Shown here in pieces: positions 1 through 7,409 of a DNA stretch of 37,949 nt (positions within the stretch are counted from its first letter, which is position 1; every line of letters starts with the position of its first letter). Made by a program: the position numbers and the translations under genes. The notes under the pieces are model-generated. The model saw nothing but the letters and a program-made list of their open reading frames with translations. It was not told where the DNA came from and did no database searches. Location: the NCBI GenBank assembly GCA_017961765.1, contig JAGCWQ010000157.1, positions 1 to 37,949 of the forward strand, written 5' to 3'. Source of the DNA: Paludibacteraceae bacterium (GTDB lineage Bacteria; Bacteroidota; Bacteroidia; Bacteroidales; Paludibacteraceae).

Positions 1-15
1 CTTGCTTGCTTGCTT
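1..15. repeat. CTTG tetranucleotide microsatellite at the left edge
   Basis: The window opens with CTTG repeated three full times plus CTT, so the tract may continue to the left of the window. Tetranucleotide tracts can vary by slipped-strand mispairing. Nothing here shows whether this one sits in a gene or promoter. Confidence 0.5.
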
Positions 16-138
16 ATAAAATTCAAGTTTTTTTCCAAAATTTTTCTCGATTTATTTTAGGCAAAAATAAAAAAATTCTCCTGTTTGAAGAAAAATATTC
101 GTATTTTTCTCTCCGATATTGAGGAAGAAACGTCAATT

Positions 139-562
139 GTTCCGTAGGCTCACGGCCACGGCTACATGTATGTCGCCACTACGTGGCTGGGGAATGCGAC
201 GGGAAGCCACGAAGTGGCGAAAGATTCGTAGAATCCACGGGGGAAAATGAAAATCAACGGAAATTTGAACAATCGAACGGATTTGGGCGTTCCCGCATCG
301 TCTTTGTTTCCGTGGGCTCACGGCCACGGCTATATGTATGTCGCCACTACGTGGCTGGGGAATCCGACAGGAAAGCCACGGAGTGGCGAAAGATTCGTAG
401 CCGTGGATGCAAATCCACGGGAAAAAGCGAAAATTCACGGACGAATGGAAATCCGCGGACATTTGAATAATCGAACGGAATCTGGCTTTTGCGTGTTCGT
501 GAACGTCGTTTCCGATTCCGTAGGCTGAAGCCTACGGCTATGGGGGCGCCACGACGTGGCTA
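139..562. repeat. three degenerate hairpin-rich intergenic repeat units
   Basis: Three related units start near 141, 308 and 516. The first two share long stretches about 168 bp apart: the block ending in GGCTCACGGCCACGGCTA, the palindrome GCCACTACGTGGC (175-187 and 343-355), a second palindrome GCCAC-GNA-GTGGC (206-218 and 375-387) followed by GAAAGATTCGTAG, and a tail with AATCGAACGGA. The third unit is shortened but keeps a perfect inverted repeat at 518-537 (CCGTAGGCT-GA-AGCCTACGG) and GCCACGACGTGGC at 548-560. This is a structured interspersed repeat (REP- or MITE-like). No credible protein is encoded across it. The size between units and the imperfect copies argue against CRISPR. Confidence 0.8.
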
Positions 563-610
563 CGTGGCAGGAATTGCAACCCACAAAAACGATATTTTCA
601 TAGAAAAAGT

Positions 611-648
611 TTAGGGAACATCAGGAAGAAAATCCTGACATCCCCTAA
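611..648 (-). terminator. Rho-independent terminator of the alpha-glucan operon
   Basis: Read on the minus strand, the sequence forms a stem of about 16 pairs (TTAGGGGATGTCAGGA against TCCTGATGTTCCCTAA, with some G-T pairs) and a 6-nt loop. It is followed by AAACTTTTTC. It lies just after the stop codon at 667, so it ends transcription of the minus-strand operon before the repeat region. Confidence 0.85.
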
Positions 649-666
649 ATCATTATTCCTTAATCG

Positions 667-1146
667 TTATTCCTTCACTTGGAATGTATATTCTAAATCC
701 AATGATTGGATGAGGGCTGGCAGGGCTTCATCCTTCGGCGCATACTCCGAAATGAAGAATCGCTTTTTATCCAGAACCAAAACCAACTCCTTCTCGGAGA
801 GGGACTTCACATCCAGCACAAACAATTTTCCGCCACCGAAATCCACAATCAGCTTATTTCCAGTCAACTTGTACTTCCAATTTCCGGCATTTCCTTTCGA
901 ACGACGGACCAACTCCGTCTCCGTAAATTCACATTCGAACGCATCGGCTCCCGTCACCTGCGGCTTCTGGAGATATGCGAGGCTACTGTCCACGTATGCT
1001 TGCGAAACAGCATCCTTGGCCACCGCCGTACACTGTACATTCACCAATCGCCAAGAGGTCGAACTCAAAGAGTTCTTGTCTGCCGCATACCCAATGTAGG
1101 CAAGCAGACAAAAACAAAAAAGTATTCCGATACGCAATGCTTTCAT
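667..1146 (-). CDS. small exported protein of unknown function at the end of the alpha-glucan operon
   Basis: I do not recognise this 159-residue protein with confidence. It starts with a signal peptide (MKALRIGILFCFCLLAYIGYA, probable cleavage after YAA or GYA). The rest is a compact domain with alternating beta-type segments, SWRLVNVQC near the start and GNWKYKLTGNKLIVDFGGGKLFVLDV in the middle, which recalls lipocalin-like small exported Bacteroidetes proteins. The start at 1146 (ATG) is preferred over a TTG nine bases upstream that overlaps the preceding stop. The ATG lies only 5 bases after the GH57 stop codon, so the gene is almost surely cotranscribed and perhaps translationally coupled. 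It is the last gene before the terminator. A periplasmic role linked to glucan metabolism is only inference. Confidence 0.75.
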   Translation of the reverse strand: MKALRIGILFCFCLLAYIGYAADKNSLSSTSWRLVNVQCTAVAKDAVSQAYVDSSLAYLQKPQVTGADAFECEFTETELVRRSKGNAGNWKYKLTGNKLIVDFGGGKLFVLDVKSLSEKELVLVLDKKRFFISEYAPKDEALPALIQSLDLEYTFQVKE

Positions 1147-1151
1147 AATGC

Positions 1152-2558
1152 TCAACTCTTTTTATTAGTCTTTGACTTTGTTGTAGCCGACTTTGTTGTC
1201 GTTGTTTTTGTCATAGTTGACTTCGTTGTGGTTGACTTCTTAGGCGCAGTACCTGAAGCAGCAGCCAAATCAGCCTTCAACTTCTTATTTTCTTTCGTCA
1301 ATTGGGCAATCAAATCCTCCTGGGCATTGATAGTCTGCGTCAAAGAGTCCAACTCCTCATTATCCATATCGACAGGGAACTTTGAATTCACACGGTCGAT
1401 GAAGTCACTCAAAACATTCATATAATTCATAAATGCCTCATACGGAGAGTCATACGGACTATAATGGCTATGAACAGCGCCATCGGAGAAATATTTCGTG
1501 CACATATAGTAGAAATGGTCGCTACTTTGCAAATAGTACCAATCCTGCAACAACTTAAGGTCTTTCGCCATTCTGACACGGTCTCCGATCTCACGCAGTT
1601 TGTTGAAAGCCTCTCTTTGCAACTCGTTACCCAACCAAGCGGACAAATCACGTTCCTCGTCGGCCCAAGAAATTGGACAAGGGACACTGATGCTATCGAC
1701 AGGTTTCTGCTTGTCGAATATTTCGGAAGGAGTCTTGAACGAGATACCCCTTTGTGTAGCGAACTTAGGCAATGCCTTCAAGAATTCGAATATACCCGTC
1801 TCGGCACTTTGCATCTCGCCAAAGGTCTCATAGCCCATGAACAGATTGACGATATTCTCCTCAGGAGGCGTATTGGCAATCCAATCCACGTACTTGTCGG
1901 CCGTCAAAGGGAACTGATCCCAACCCCAATCGGAGAAACGGAAAGTCACATCGTCGCTCAACTTGAAGTTTTTCAACAATAATTTCAATCGAGGATTGGA
2001 TGCGCAACAATAGACATAGTTCGGACTCTTCCATCCCAAGATATGCTTTGCGCCCTCCGTTATCATACCCTTGAAGCCCATGCCTACCACGCGGTCGCCA
2101 ATCTCGTCAGAGTAAATCAACTCCGTATTTCTGAAGACCGTCGGCTTCACACCGAAGAGGCTCTGGATCTTGTTAGCGTGCTCCTTCACCTGCAACTCAA
2201 ACTCGTTGCCACTCCAGAGGGAAGCCAAAGAGTGCGCATAGGTCTCAGCCAAGAACTCGACACAGCCCGTTTTTGCCAATTCACGGAAACTGTCCACCAC
2301 CTCAGGGGCATAAAGTTCCATCTGCTCCAAAGCGATACCCGAAATGGAGAAAGCCACCTTGAAGGCTCCGTTAGACTCCCTTATCATATCGAGGATCAAT
2401 CGATTAGCAGGCAAGTAACAACGTTCCGCCATACGTTTGATAATCTCCTCGTTGTTATAGTCATCATAATAATAATGGTCATTGCCGATGTCGAAGAAGC
2501 GGTAACGCCTCAAGCGAAACGGCTGATGAACTTGAAAATAGAAACAAATTGACTTCAT
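1152..2558 (-). CDS. GH57 family alpha-amylase-like protein with altered catalytic aspartate
   Basis: This 468-residue protein belongs to glycoside hydrolase family 57, whose members cleave or transfer alpha-1,4-glucan chains in the cytoplasm; no signal peptide is seen. The GH57 blocks are visible in order: HQP at residues 11-13, EFLAETYAHS at 101-110, FRNTELIYS at 142-150 (Glu146 is the expected nucleophile) and FMGYETFGEMQ at 240-250. In active family members the last block usually reads with Asp before YETFGE; here that position is Gly242, and the following His is Met. The family contains such amylase-like homologues lacking a catalytic residue. After a probable coiled coil (about 408-432) comes a basic tail of Lys, Thr and Ser repeats (437-468). 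It follows the GT4 gene by 54 bp in the same operon. It may be inactive as a hydrolase or use another acid. Confidence 0.9.
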   Translation of the reverse strand: MKSICFYFQVHQPFRLRRYRFFDIGNDHYYYDDYNNEEIIKRMAERCYLPANRLILDMIRESNGAFKVAFSISGIALEQMELYAPEVVDSFRELAKTGCVEFLAETYAHSLASLWSGNEFELQVKEHANKIQSLFGVKPTVFRNTELIYSDEIGDRVVGMGFKGMITEGAKHILGWKSPNYVYCCASNPRLKLLLKNFKLSDDVTFRFSDWGWDQFPLTADKYVDWIANTPPEENIVNLFMGYETFGEMQSAETGIFEFLKALPKFATQRGISFKTPSEIFDKQKPVDSISVPCPISWADEERDLSAWLGNELQREAFNKLREIGDRVRMAKDLKLLQDWYYLQSSDHFYYMCTKYFSDGAVHSHYSPYDSPYEAFMNYMNVLSDFIDRVNSKFPVDMDNEELDSLTQTINAQEDLIAQLTKENKKLKADLAAASGTAPKKSTTTKSTMTKTTTTKSATTKSKTNKKS

Positions 2559-2612
2559 TATATTATCTTGTACTTTTTAGGTGAGTCTTGAAGAAACACC
2601 GTATAAATAAAA

Positions 2613-3875
2613 TTATCTATGTAAAACCATGTCGTACACCCTACGCACCTTGAGTGCCGCATACTCCCACTTAATCTCATCAACTTCCTTCTTTCCCTCC
2701 TCCTTAAGGAACTTGTACATAGAAGGATAGGTTATGATGGAGTAGATGGCATCGGCCATGGCATCAATATCCCAATAGTCCACCTTGATGGCATTATTCA
2801 AGATTTCGGCACAACCCGACTGCTTAGAAATAATCGTCGGAACACCCACCTGCATGGCCTCCAAAGGAGAGATTCCGAACGGCTCCGAGACGGAAGGCAT
2901 GATATACACGTCGCTCGATTTGAGCATTTCATAGACCTCCTTACCCTTCAAAAATCCAGTAAAATGGAAGCGGTCGCAGATATTGCGATAAGCGGCATGG
3001 CGAATCATCTTGTCCATCATATCACCGCTACCAGCCATGACGAAACGGACGTTCGGCGTACGTTGAAGCACACGGTAAGCCGCCTCGACAAAATATTCAG
3101 GACCCTTCTGCATCGTAATTCTTCCCAAGAAAGTCACCACCTTGTCCTTCGTGTTCCTCCGAGGCTGGATGGCCTCTATCTCCGGACTGATAGGCTCGAC
3201 CGCATTATGGACAGTCGTCACCTTCGCAGGATCGATATGGTAACGATAGATGACCGTATCACGAGTCAAGTTGCTCACCGTGATGATATGGTCAGCCTCG
3301 TCCATACCCGCCTTCTCTATGTTGAAAACACCAGGGTTCACATTGCCGCGGCTACGGTCGAAATCGGTCGCATGCACATGGATAACGAGAGGCTTACCCG
3401 TCACATGCTTAGCGTGAATGCCCGCAGGATAGGTGAGCCAATCATGCGAATGGATCACGTCAAAATCATAGGCACGACAAACCACGCCCGCCACAGCATC
3501 ATAGTTTCGAATTTCCTCGAACAGATTCTGCGGATAACGTCCCGAGAACTCGATGGCTCCGATGCCGTTCGTTCCTATATGGTTATTGTCCTCACGAATG
3601 CAATCACGGAAATGATAATAATCCTCAGGCGAGAACCTGCCCTGCAACTCCGAGTTCAGATAATTCCAATCCGGCTCCCGATAAACAACGGGAACTTTAT
3701 TGGCACTGATTATTTTCAAAAAGCTCTGGTCTTCGTCTCCCCATGGCTTTGGCAACATGAACATGATATCCATGTCGCTCTGCAAAGACATACCCCTCGT
3801 CAATCCATAACTGGCAGTACCAAGACCACCCAATATATGGGGAGGAAACTCCCAACCAAACATCAAAGCCCTCAT
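2613..3875 (-). CDS. GT4 family glycosyltransferase (glycogen synthase-like)
   Basis: A 420-residue GT-B fold glycosyltransferase that transfers sugar from an NDP- or ADP-sugar donor. The context points to alpha-glucan or glycogen synthesis in the cytoplasm. Visible motifs are the N-terminal glycine loop (MFGWEFPPHILGGLGTAS, residues 5-22), HSHDW at 142-146, the donor-site GRITMQKG at 251-258, and the E-x7-E element EPFGISPLE at 331-339. The start was set at the ATG at 3875 because the family begins MRALMFGWEFPP; two extra codons upstream would need a TTG start. It lies between the GH133 and GH57 genes, an arrangement recurrent in Bacteroidetes. Donor specificity cannot be told from the sequence. 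Confidence 0.92.
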   Translation of the reverse strand: MRALMFGWEFPPHILGGLGTASYGLTRGMSLQSDMDIMFMLPKPWGDEDQSFLKIISANKVPVVYREPDWNYLNSELQGRFSPEDYYHFRDCIREDNNHIGTNGIGAIEFSGRYPQNLFEEIRNYDAVAGVVCRAYDFDVIHSHDWLTYPAGIHAKHVTGKPLVIHVHATDFDRSRGNVNPGVFNIEKAGMDEADHIITVSNLTRDTVIYRYHIDPAKVTTVHNAVEPISPEIEAIQPRRNTKDKVVTFLGRITMQKGPEYFVEAAYRVLQRTPNVRFVMAGSGDMMDKMIRHAAYRNICDRFHFTGFLKGKEVYEMLKSSDVYIMPSVSEPFGISPLEAMQVGVPTIISKQSGCAEILNNAIKVDYWDIDAMADAIYSIITYPSMYKFLKEEGKKEVDEIKWEYAALKVRRVYDMVLHR

Positions 3876-3989
3876 ATACAAAACTATAATTTAAGATGAA
3901 CCCTTACATTCATCATTTCAAATTGCCAACTAAACGCCAGCCCATACCCGGTAAGCACAATCGGCATATAGACCTATAAATCAGGTGCC

Positions 3990-5930
3990 TCAACGGGCGA
4001 AATTGCCCAACACCTTTTGAATTCTCAATATTTCCGCCACATTCATGGCAAAAGAGATACCTCCCCTACCCTTGAACGGAGGATTGCCGTCATACATCTC
4101 GGAAATGGAGCCAATGCAATTCTGGTACATCTCCTCCTCAAATCCGATAAGTGAACGTTGCGCGAATGAAAGTCCGCTCATCTTATAGACCCGCAAATAG
4201 GCCTCCAAGTAAGCTCCCATCAGCCATGGCCAAACAGCACCTTGGAACGCTGCGAAGTCACGACCGACCTGAGACCCCTCACAAGAACCCCGATAATCAG
4301 GACTCTTAGGACTCAACGAACGGAGACCCTTCGGAGTGAGTAGCTCCTTCGTCGTGATATCCACGATAGACTTCCGTTGCTTGCTGTCTAACGGAGAGAA
4401 CGGCAACGAAGCCGCAAATATCATATTCGGACGCACCTCCCTGTTCCGATTCAAACCATCGACGAAATCATACAAATAAACGCCATTCCAGAAAGTTGCG
4501 ACGAAGCTCTCCTTGGCCTTCTCTGCCATCGACATCAGACGGTCGGACAAGAAATTCTCGCCATTCTTGCCAGTCAAATCGGAAGCAAAGCACAATGCGT
4601 TATACCATAAAGCATTGATTTCCACAACATACCCGCTTCTTGGCGTAATTGGATGACCCTCAAACGCCGCATTCATCCAAGTCACCGCTTTTTCCATGCC
4701 ATTGACATAGAGGAGGGCATTATCGTGGATGAAGAGATTTGGATGACGCTGGCTGACGATAAAATCGATGATATCCTTCAACAACTGGCCATAGAGCGAC
4801 CACATCTTTTCCTCTCCAGCCTCCTTCGCATACTCCTGCAAAGCCCAGACCACCCACAAAAGCACGTCAGGATCGTCCATTTCCAAGACATCCCTTTCCA
4901 ACGGCTCTCCTTTCATAAAATGGTAAAAATCAGGCATCATAGTTGCCATGATTTTCTCAAAACCAGTCAAATCGCCGAATGCCAAAGAGACACCAGGCAA
5001 AGAGATGAACATATCGCGGGCACGGCACTTAAACCAAGGATAACCGGCAAGCAGATACAACTCGTCAGGCGACTTGCGATTGAAGAATTGCTGAGCCGAA
5101 TTTTTCAGGCAATTGAACGAATTGGAACGAGACGTACGAATCGAAAGCTCGGTCTTATAGATTCCATCCAACTTATCGACATCAACCTCGCTGACACCAG
5201 CAGAGAAGAAAATCGTCTCTCCCTTCTTAATCGGCACTTCGAAATAGCCCGGCACATACAAATCCTCCTTATAGGCATAGCCGCACTCCTGATCCTTAGG
5301 ATACTCGATACCCTTGTTCCAAGCTGGAGAAGAGATGAACTCCACCGGCTTATTAAACTGCATGAACAAGGTTGGATAACCAGGATACATGCACATCGAA
5401 ATACCTGTAGGAAGCGTCTGATAAGAGGTGTTCGCATTCGAATTCTCCACACAAAGGGAATCGACACTTCGGAAGGCCAAGAAAGGACGGAAGCGCAACG
5501 TTGTCGGCGAATGAGCGTCCAACAACGTGTACTTGATCAAAATTCTATTTTCATGAGATATAAAAAGTTTCTCCTTGGAAAGGACCACTCCGCCAACACG
5601 GTAGATGCAATAAGGCACCACCTCGCAGCTGAACTCATGCATATATTTATGTCCCTTCGGCGAGAAATAGTCACCACCATACTTGTGTATGCCGAGGTTG
5701 AACTCAGCCCCATGCTGCACCACCGTCTCATCGAAAGAAGAAAGCAAAACATGGTTGTCGCCGCCAAACTCCTTAACTGGAATAGTCAGCAAACCATGAT
5801 ACTTCCTCGTATTACATCCAATTATCGTAGTACAATGATAAGCACCGGATTTATTGGTTCTCAACATCTCCTTCGAAAGAGACTCCTCCAAATTAGACAA
5901 CAGCGACTTATCAAATTTCAGATAACCCAT
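3990..5930 (-). CDS. glycogen debranching enzyme type protein (GH133, amylo-alpha-1,6-glucosidase family)
   Basis: This 646-residue cytoplasmic protein matches the bacterial amylo-alpha-1,6-glucosidase family. It has an N-terminal beta domain (marker NTRKYHGLL at 40-48) and a C-terminal alpha/alpha barrel with GYPWF (296-300), RDMFISLPG (305-313), TWMNA (417-421), VVEINALWYNAL (435-446), RPNMIFAASLPFSPL and GAVWPWLMGAYLEAY. The family removes the alpha-1,6-linked glucose stubs of glycogen. In eukaryotic and many bacterial homologues the TWM motif is followed by Asp, which I recall as a catalytic acid; here it is Asn420 (codon AAT on the minus strand). It is the first gene of the minus-strand operon and is followed by GT4 and GH57. 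Whether Asn is normal for Bacteroidales members needs an alignment. Confidence 0.93.
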   Translation of the reverse strand: MGYLKFDKSLLSNLEESLSKEMLRTNKSGAYHCTTIIGCNTRKYHGLLTIPVKEFGGDNHVLLSSFDETVVQHGAEFNLGIHKYGGDYFSPKGHKYMHEFSCEVVPYCIYRVGGVVLSKEKLFISHENRILIKYTLLDAHSPTTLRFRPFLAFRSVDSLCVENSNANTSYQTLPTGISMCMYPGYPTLFMQFNKPVEFISSPAWNKGIEYPKDQECGYAYKEDLYVPGYFEVPIKKGETIFFSAGVSEVDVDKLDGIYKTELSIRTSRSNSFNCLKNSAQQFFNRKSPDELYLLAGYPWFKCRARDMFISLPGVSLAFGDLTGFEKIMATMMPDFYHFMKGEPLERDVLEMDDPDVLLWVVWALQEYAKEAGEEKMWSLYGQLLKDIIDFIVSQRHPNLFIHDNALLYVNGMEKAVTWMNAAFEGHPITPRSGYVVEINALWYNALCFASDLTGKNGENFLSDRLMSMAEKAKESFVATFWNGVYLYDFVDGLNRNREVRPNMIFAASLPFSPLDSKQRKSIVDITTKELLTPKGLRSLSPKSPDYRGSCEGSQVGRDFAAFQGAVWPWLMGAYLEAYLRVYKMSGLSFAQRSLIGFEEEMYQNCIGSISEMYDGNPPFKGRGGISFAMNVAEILRIQKVLGNFAR

Positions 5931-6326
5931 AAAAATTTCACCTTATTTAATTTATCGAGAGGGGTATTAGCCCTTAGGTAACCCAATCAATCCCAATTGT
6001 CTCACATAACAAAAAGGAAATAAACCACTTACAAAACGGCAGGAAATTCTGCCTAATAGTTTCTGTTCATCTAAGCACTAATATAAGCCTCTAATTAGTC
6101 ATAAAAGTACACATTTAAAGATAAACTACGCAAAAAAAGAATAGATTTTTTTCATTTTTTCTCTTCCAAGCCGAAAGAAAACCGACGAAAGAGCAGACAA
6201 ATCGTTCGAATTCCTACTTTTCGCCCCACCTTTCTGATAATCACACACCACAAGAGTTTTTCCACCTCCCTGCCACTTTCAAGGAGAAGCACACGAAATC
6301 TAAAATCATTTTCACAAAAACGACCC
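5931..6326. other. intergenic region between divergent transcription units
   Basis: About 400 bp that is AT-rich and has no convincing ORF. It should hold the promoter of the minus-strand glucan operon, but I found no exact CAAAnnTA (TAnnTTTG on the minus strand), so that promoter is not placed. Confidence 0.5.
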
Positions 6327-6334
6327 TATTTTTG
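6327..6334 (+). promoter_or_regulatory. putative Bacteroidetes -7 element for the zinc metallopeptidase
   Basis: TATTTTTG followed by C matches the Bacteroidetes -7 consensus TAnnTTTG. A T-rich stretch sits about 20 bp upstream in place of a clear TTTG -33 box. This would give a 5' leader of about 105 nt before the start at 6446. Confidence 0.5.
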
Positions 6335-6377
6335 CATCTCCGTAACGTAGATTTTTGTTTATTTGCATATTAATTGG

Positions 6378-6389
6378 AAAGGAGGTGAA
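6378..6389 (+). promoter_or_regulatory. extended Shine-Dalgarno-like sequence in the leader, far from the start codon
   Basis: GAAAGGAGGTGA (the A at 6389 being the last base) is complementary to the usual 3' end of bacterial 16S rRNA over 12 bases. It lies 57 bases before the ATG at 6446, too far to position that start. Most genes here lack any such element. Confidence 0.45.
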
Positions 6390-6445
6390 TTTTCATTCGC
6401 CCCGGTCCTTGATTATTAACGGACACCTAATTCTAAATTTAGATT

Positions 6446-7318
6446 ATGAGACTAAGCGGAAGAAGAAGAAGCGACAACGTGAACGATGCCCGCGGAGGCA
6501 TGAGCACGGGCGGAAAATTGGGTATCGGCGGACTTCTATTCGTCGGACTAATCACCTATTTCACAACGGGCGGTGATTTAGGCAAGACCCTACAATCCGT
6601 AACGCAAGAAGCAGCCCAACAAATGACTACCCCTAGCGGAAACGGACAATACAAAGGTTCTCCAAAAGAAGATTCCTTGGCCGTATTCGTTTCGCAAATA
6701 TTAGCCGGAACGGAGGATGTGTGGGACCAACTGTTCAAGGAGTACAACTTGGGCACCTACAGAAAGCCTAAACTCAAGATTTTCAAGAACTCAACCAAGT
6801 CGGGATGCGGTTCGGCCAATGCGTCCACAGGTCCTTTCTACTGCTCCGCCGACGAGACCGTATATATCGACCTCTCCTTCTACGACCAAATGGAGAGACA
6901 ACTGAAAGCTGGTGGTGACTTCGCCTACGCCTACGTGATCGCACACGAGGTAGGCCACCACGTACAAAACTTGATGGGCATACTCGACCAAGAGCGTCAG
7001 GCAGAAGCCCGTTATCCACAAAAAGCCAACGAACTCAGCGTAAGGCTAGAGTTGCAGGCCGACTTCTTCGCCGGCATCTGGGCCCACTACGACAATGAGA
7101 GATACAACTCTCTGGAGGCTGGCGACGTGGAGGAAGGACTCAACGCAGCGGCTGCCATCGGCGACGACCGTCTTCAGATGCAAAGCCAAGGCTACACCGT
7201 TCCCGAGACTTTCAACCACGGAACATCTGCACAACGTTCGCGTTGGCTGATGAAGGGATTGAAAAACGGAAACTTGAAGGAGATGGACACCTTCAGCATC
7301 AACTACTCAGACTTGTAA
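6446..7318 (+). CDS. ypfJ: neutral zinc metallopeptidase, YpfJ family
   Basis: This 290-residue protein matches the YpfJ/KPN_02809 (Zn_peptidase) family. It has a short charged N-terminus (MRLSGRRRSDNVNDARGG), one membrane-spanning or signal-anchor segment (about 23-42, LGIGGLLFVGLITYFTTGG), then a peptidase domain that would face the periplasm. The zinc site is VIAHEVGHHVQNLMG (HEVGH, two His ligands and the catalytic Glu) with a downstream ELQADFFAGIWAH element that supplies the third ligand. CGSANASTGPFYCSADETVYID is another family block with two cysteines. The start at 6446 is supported by the family-typical N-terminus. The substrate is not known. It is followed by its own terminator, so it is probably monocistronic. 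The symbol is by family similarity. Confidence 0.93.
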   Translation: MRLSGRRRSDNVNDARGGMSTGGKLGIGGLLFVGLITYFTTGGDLGKTLQSVTQEAAQQMTTPSGNGQYKGSPKEDSLAVFVSQILAGTEDVWDQLFKEYNLGTYRKPKLKIFKNSTKSGCGSANASTGPFYCSADETVYIDLSFYDQMERQLKAGGDFAYAYVIAHEVGHHVQNLMGILDQERQAEARYPQKANELSVRLELQADFFAGIWAHYDNERYNSLEAGDVEEGLNAAAAIGDDRLQMQSQGYTVPETFNHGTSAQRSRWLMKGLKNGNLKEMDTFSINYSDL

Positions 7319-7344
7319 AAAAAGAGTGGCATAAGTTCTAGGAG

Positions 7345-7370
7345 GGATGGGTAAAACAGTTTGCCCATCC
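7345..7370 (+). terminator. hairpin terminator after the metallopeptidase gene
   Basis: GGATGGGTAAA pairs with TTTGCCCATCC around a 4-nt loop, followed by TTCTTATTCT. The T tract is imperfect, so termination may be partial and the downstream kinase may be reached by read-through. Confidence 0.65.
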
Positions 7371-7409
7371 TTCTTATTCTCATAGGGTTACAACCAAAAT
7401 AAAAGAATC

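Noticed and set aside
133-528. Open frames of 90-110 codons on both strands within the repeat region
   Set aside because: They follow from the repeat sequence itself, several overlap on both strands, and the peptides are rich in Arg, Ser and Trp with no protein-like pattern.
139-562. Possible CRISPR array because of repeated units
   Set aside because: Units are about 170 bp, only three, imperfect and palindromic in several places, without uniform spacers, and no cas gene is visible.
2964-3899. 311-codon plus-strand open frame opposite the GT4 gene
   Set aside because: Antisense shadow of a gene with all GT4 motifs; composition is not protein-like.
4653-5981. 442-codon plus-strand open frame opposite the GH133 gene
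   Set aside because: It is the antisense shadow of a clearly recognised enzyme; its product is rich in Arg, His and Ile and matches no family.
6355-6576. 73-codon open frame over the strong Shine-Dalgarno-like sequence
   Set aside because: It overlaps the start of the metallopeptidase in another frame, begins upstream of the SD-like site, and its product is mostly basic low-complexity sequence.
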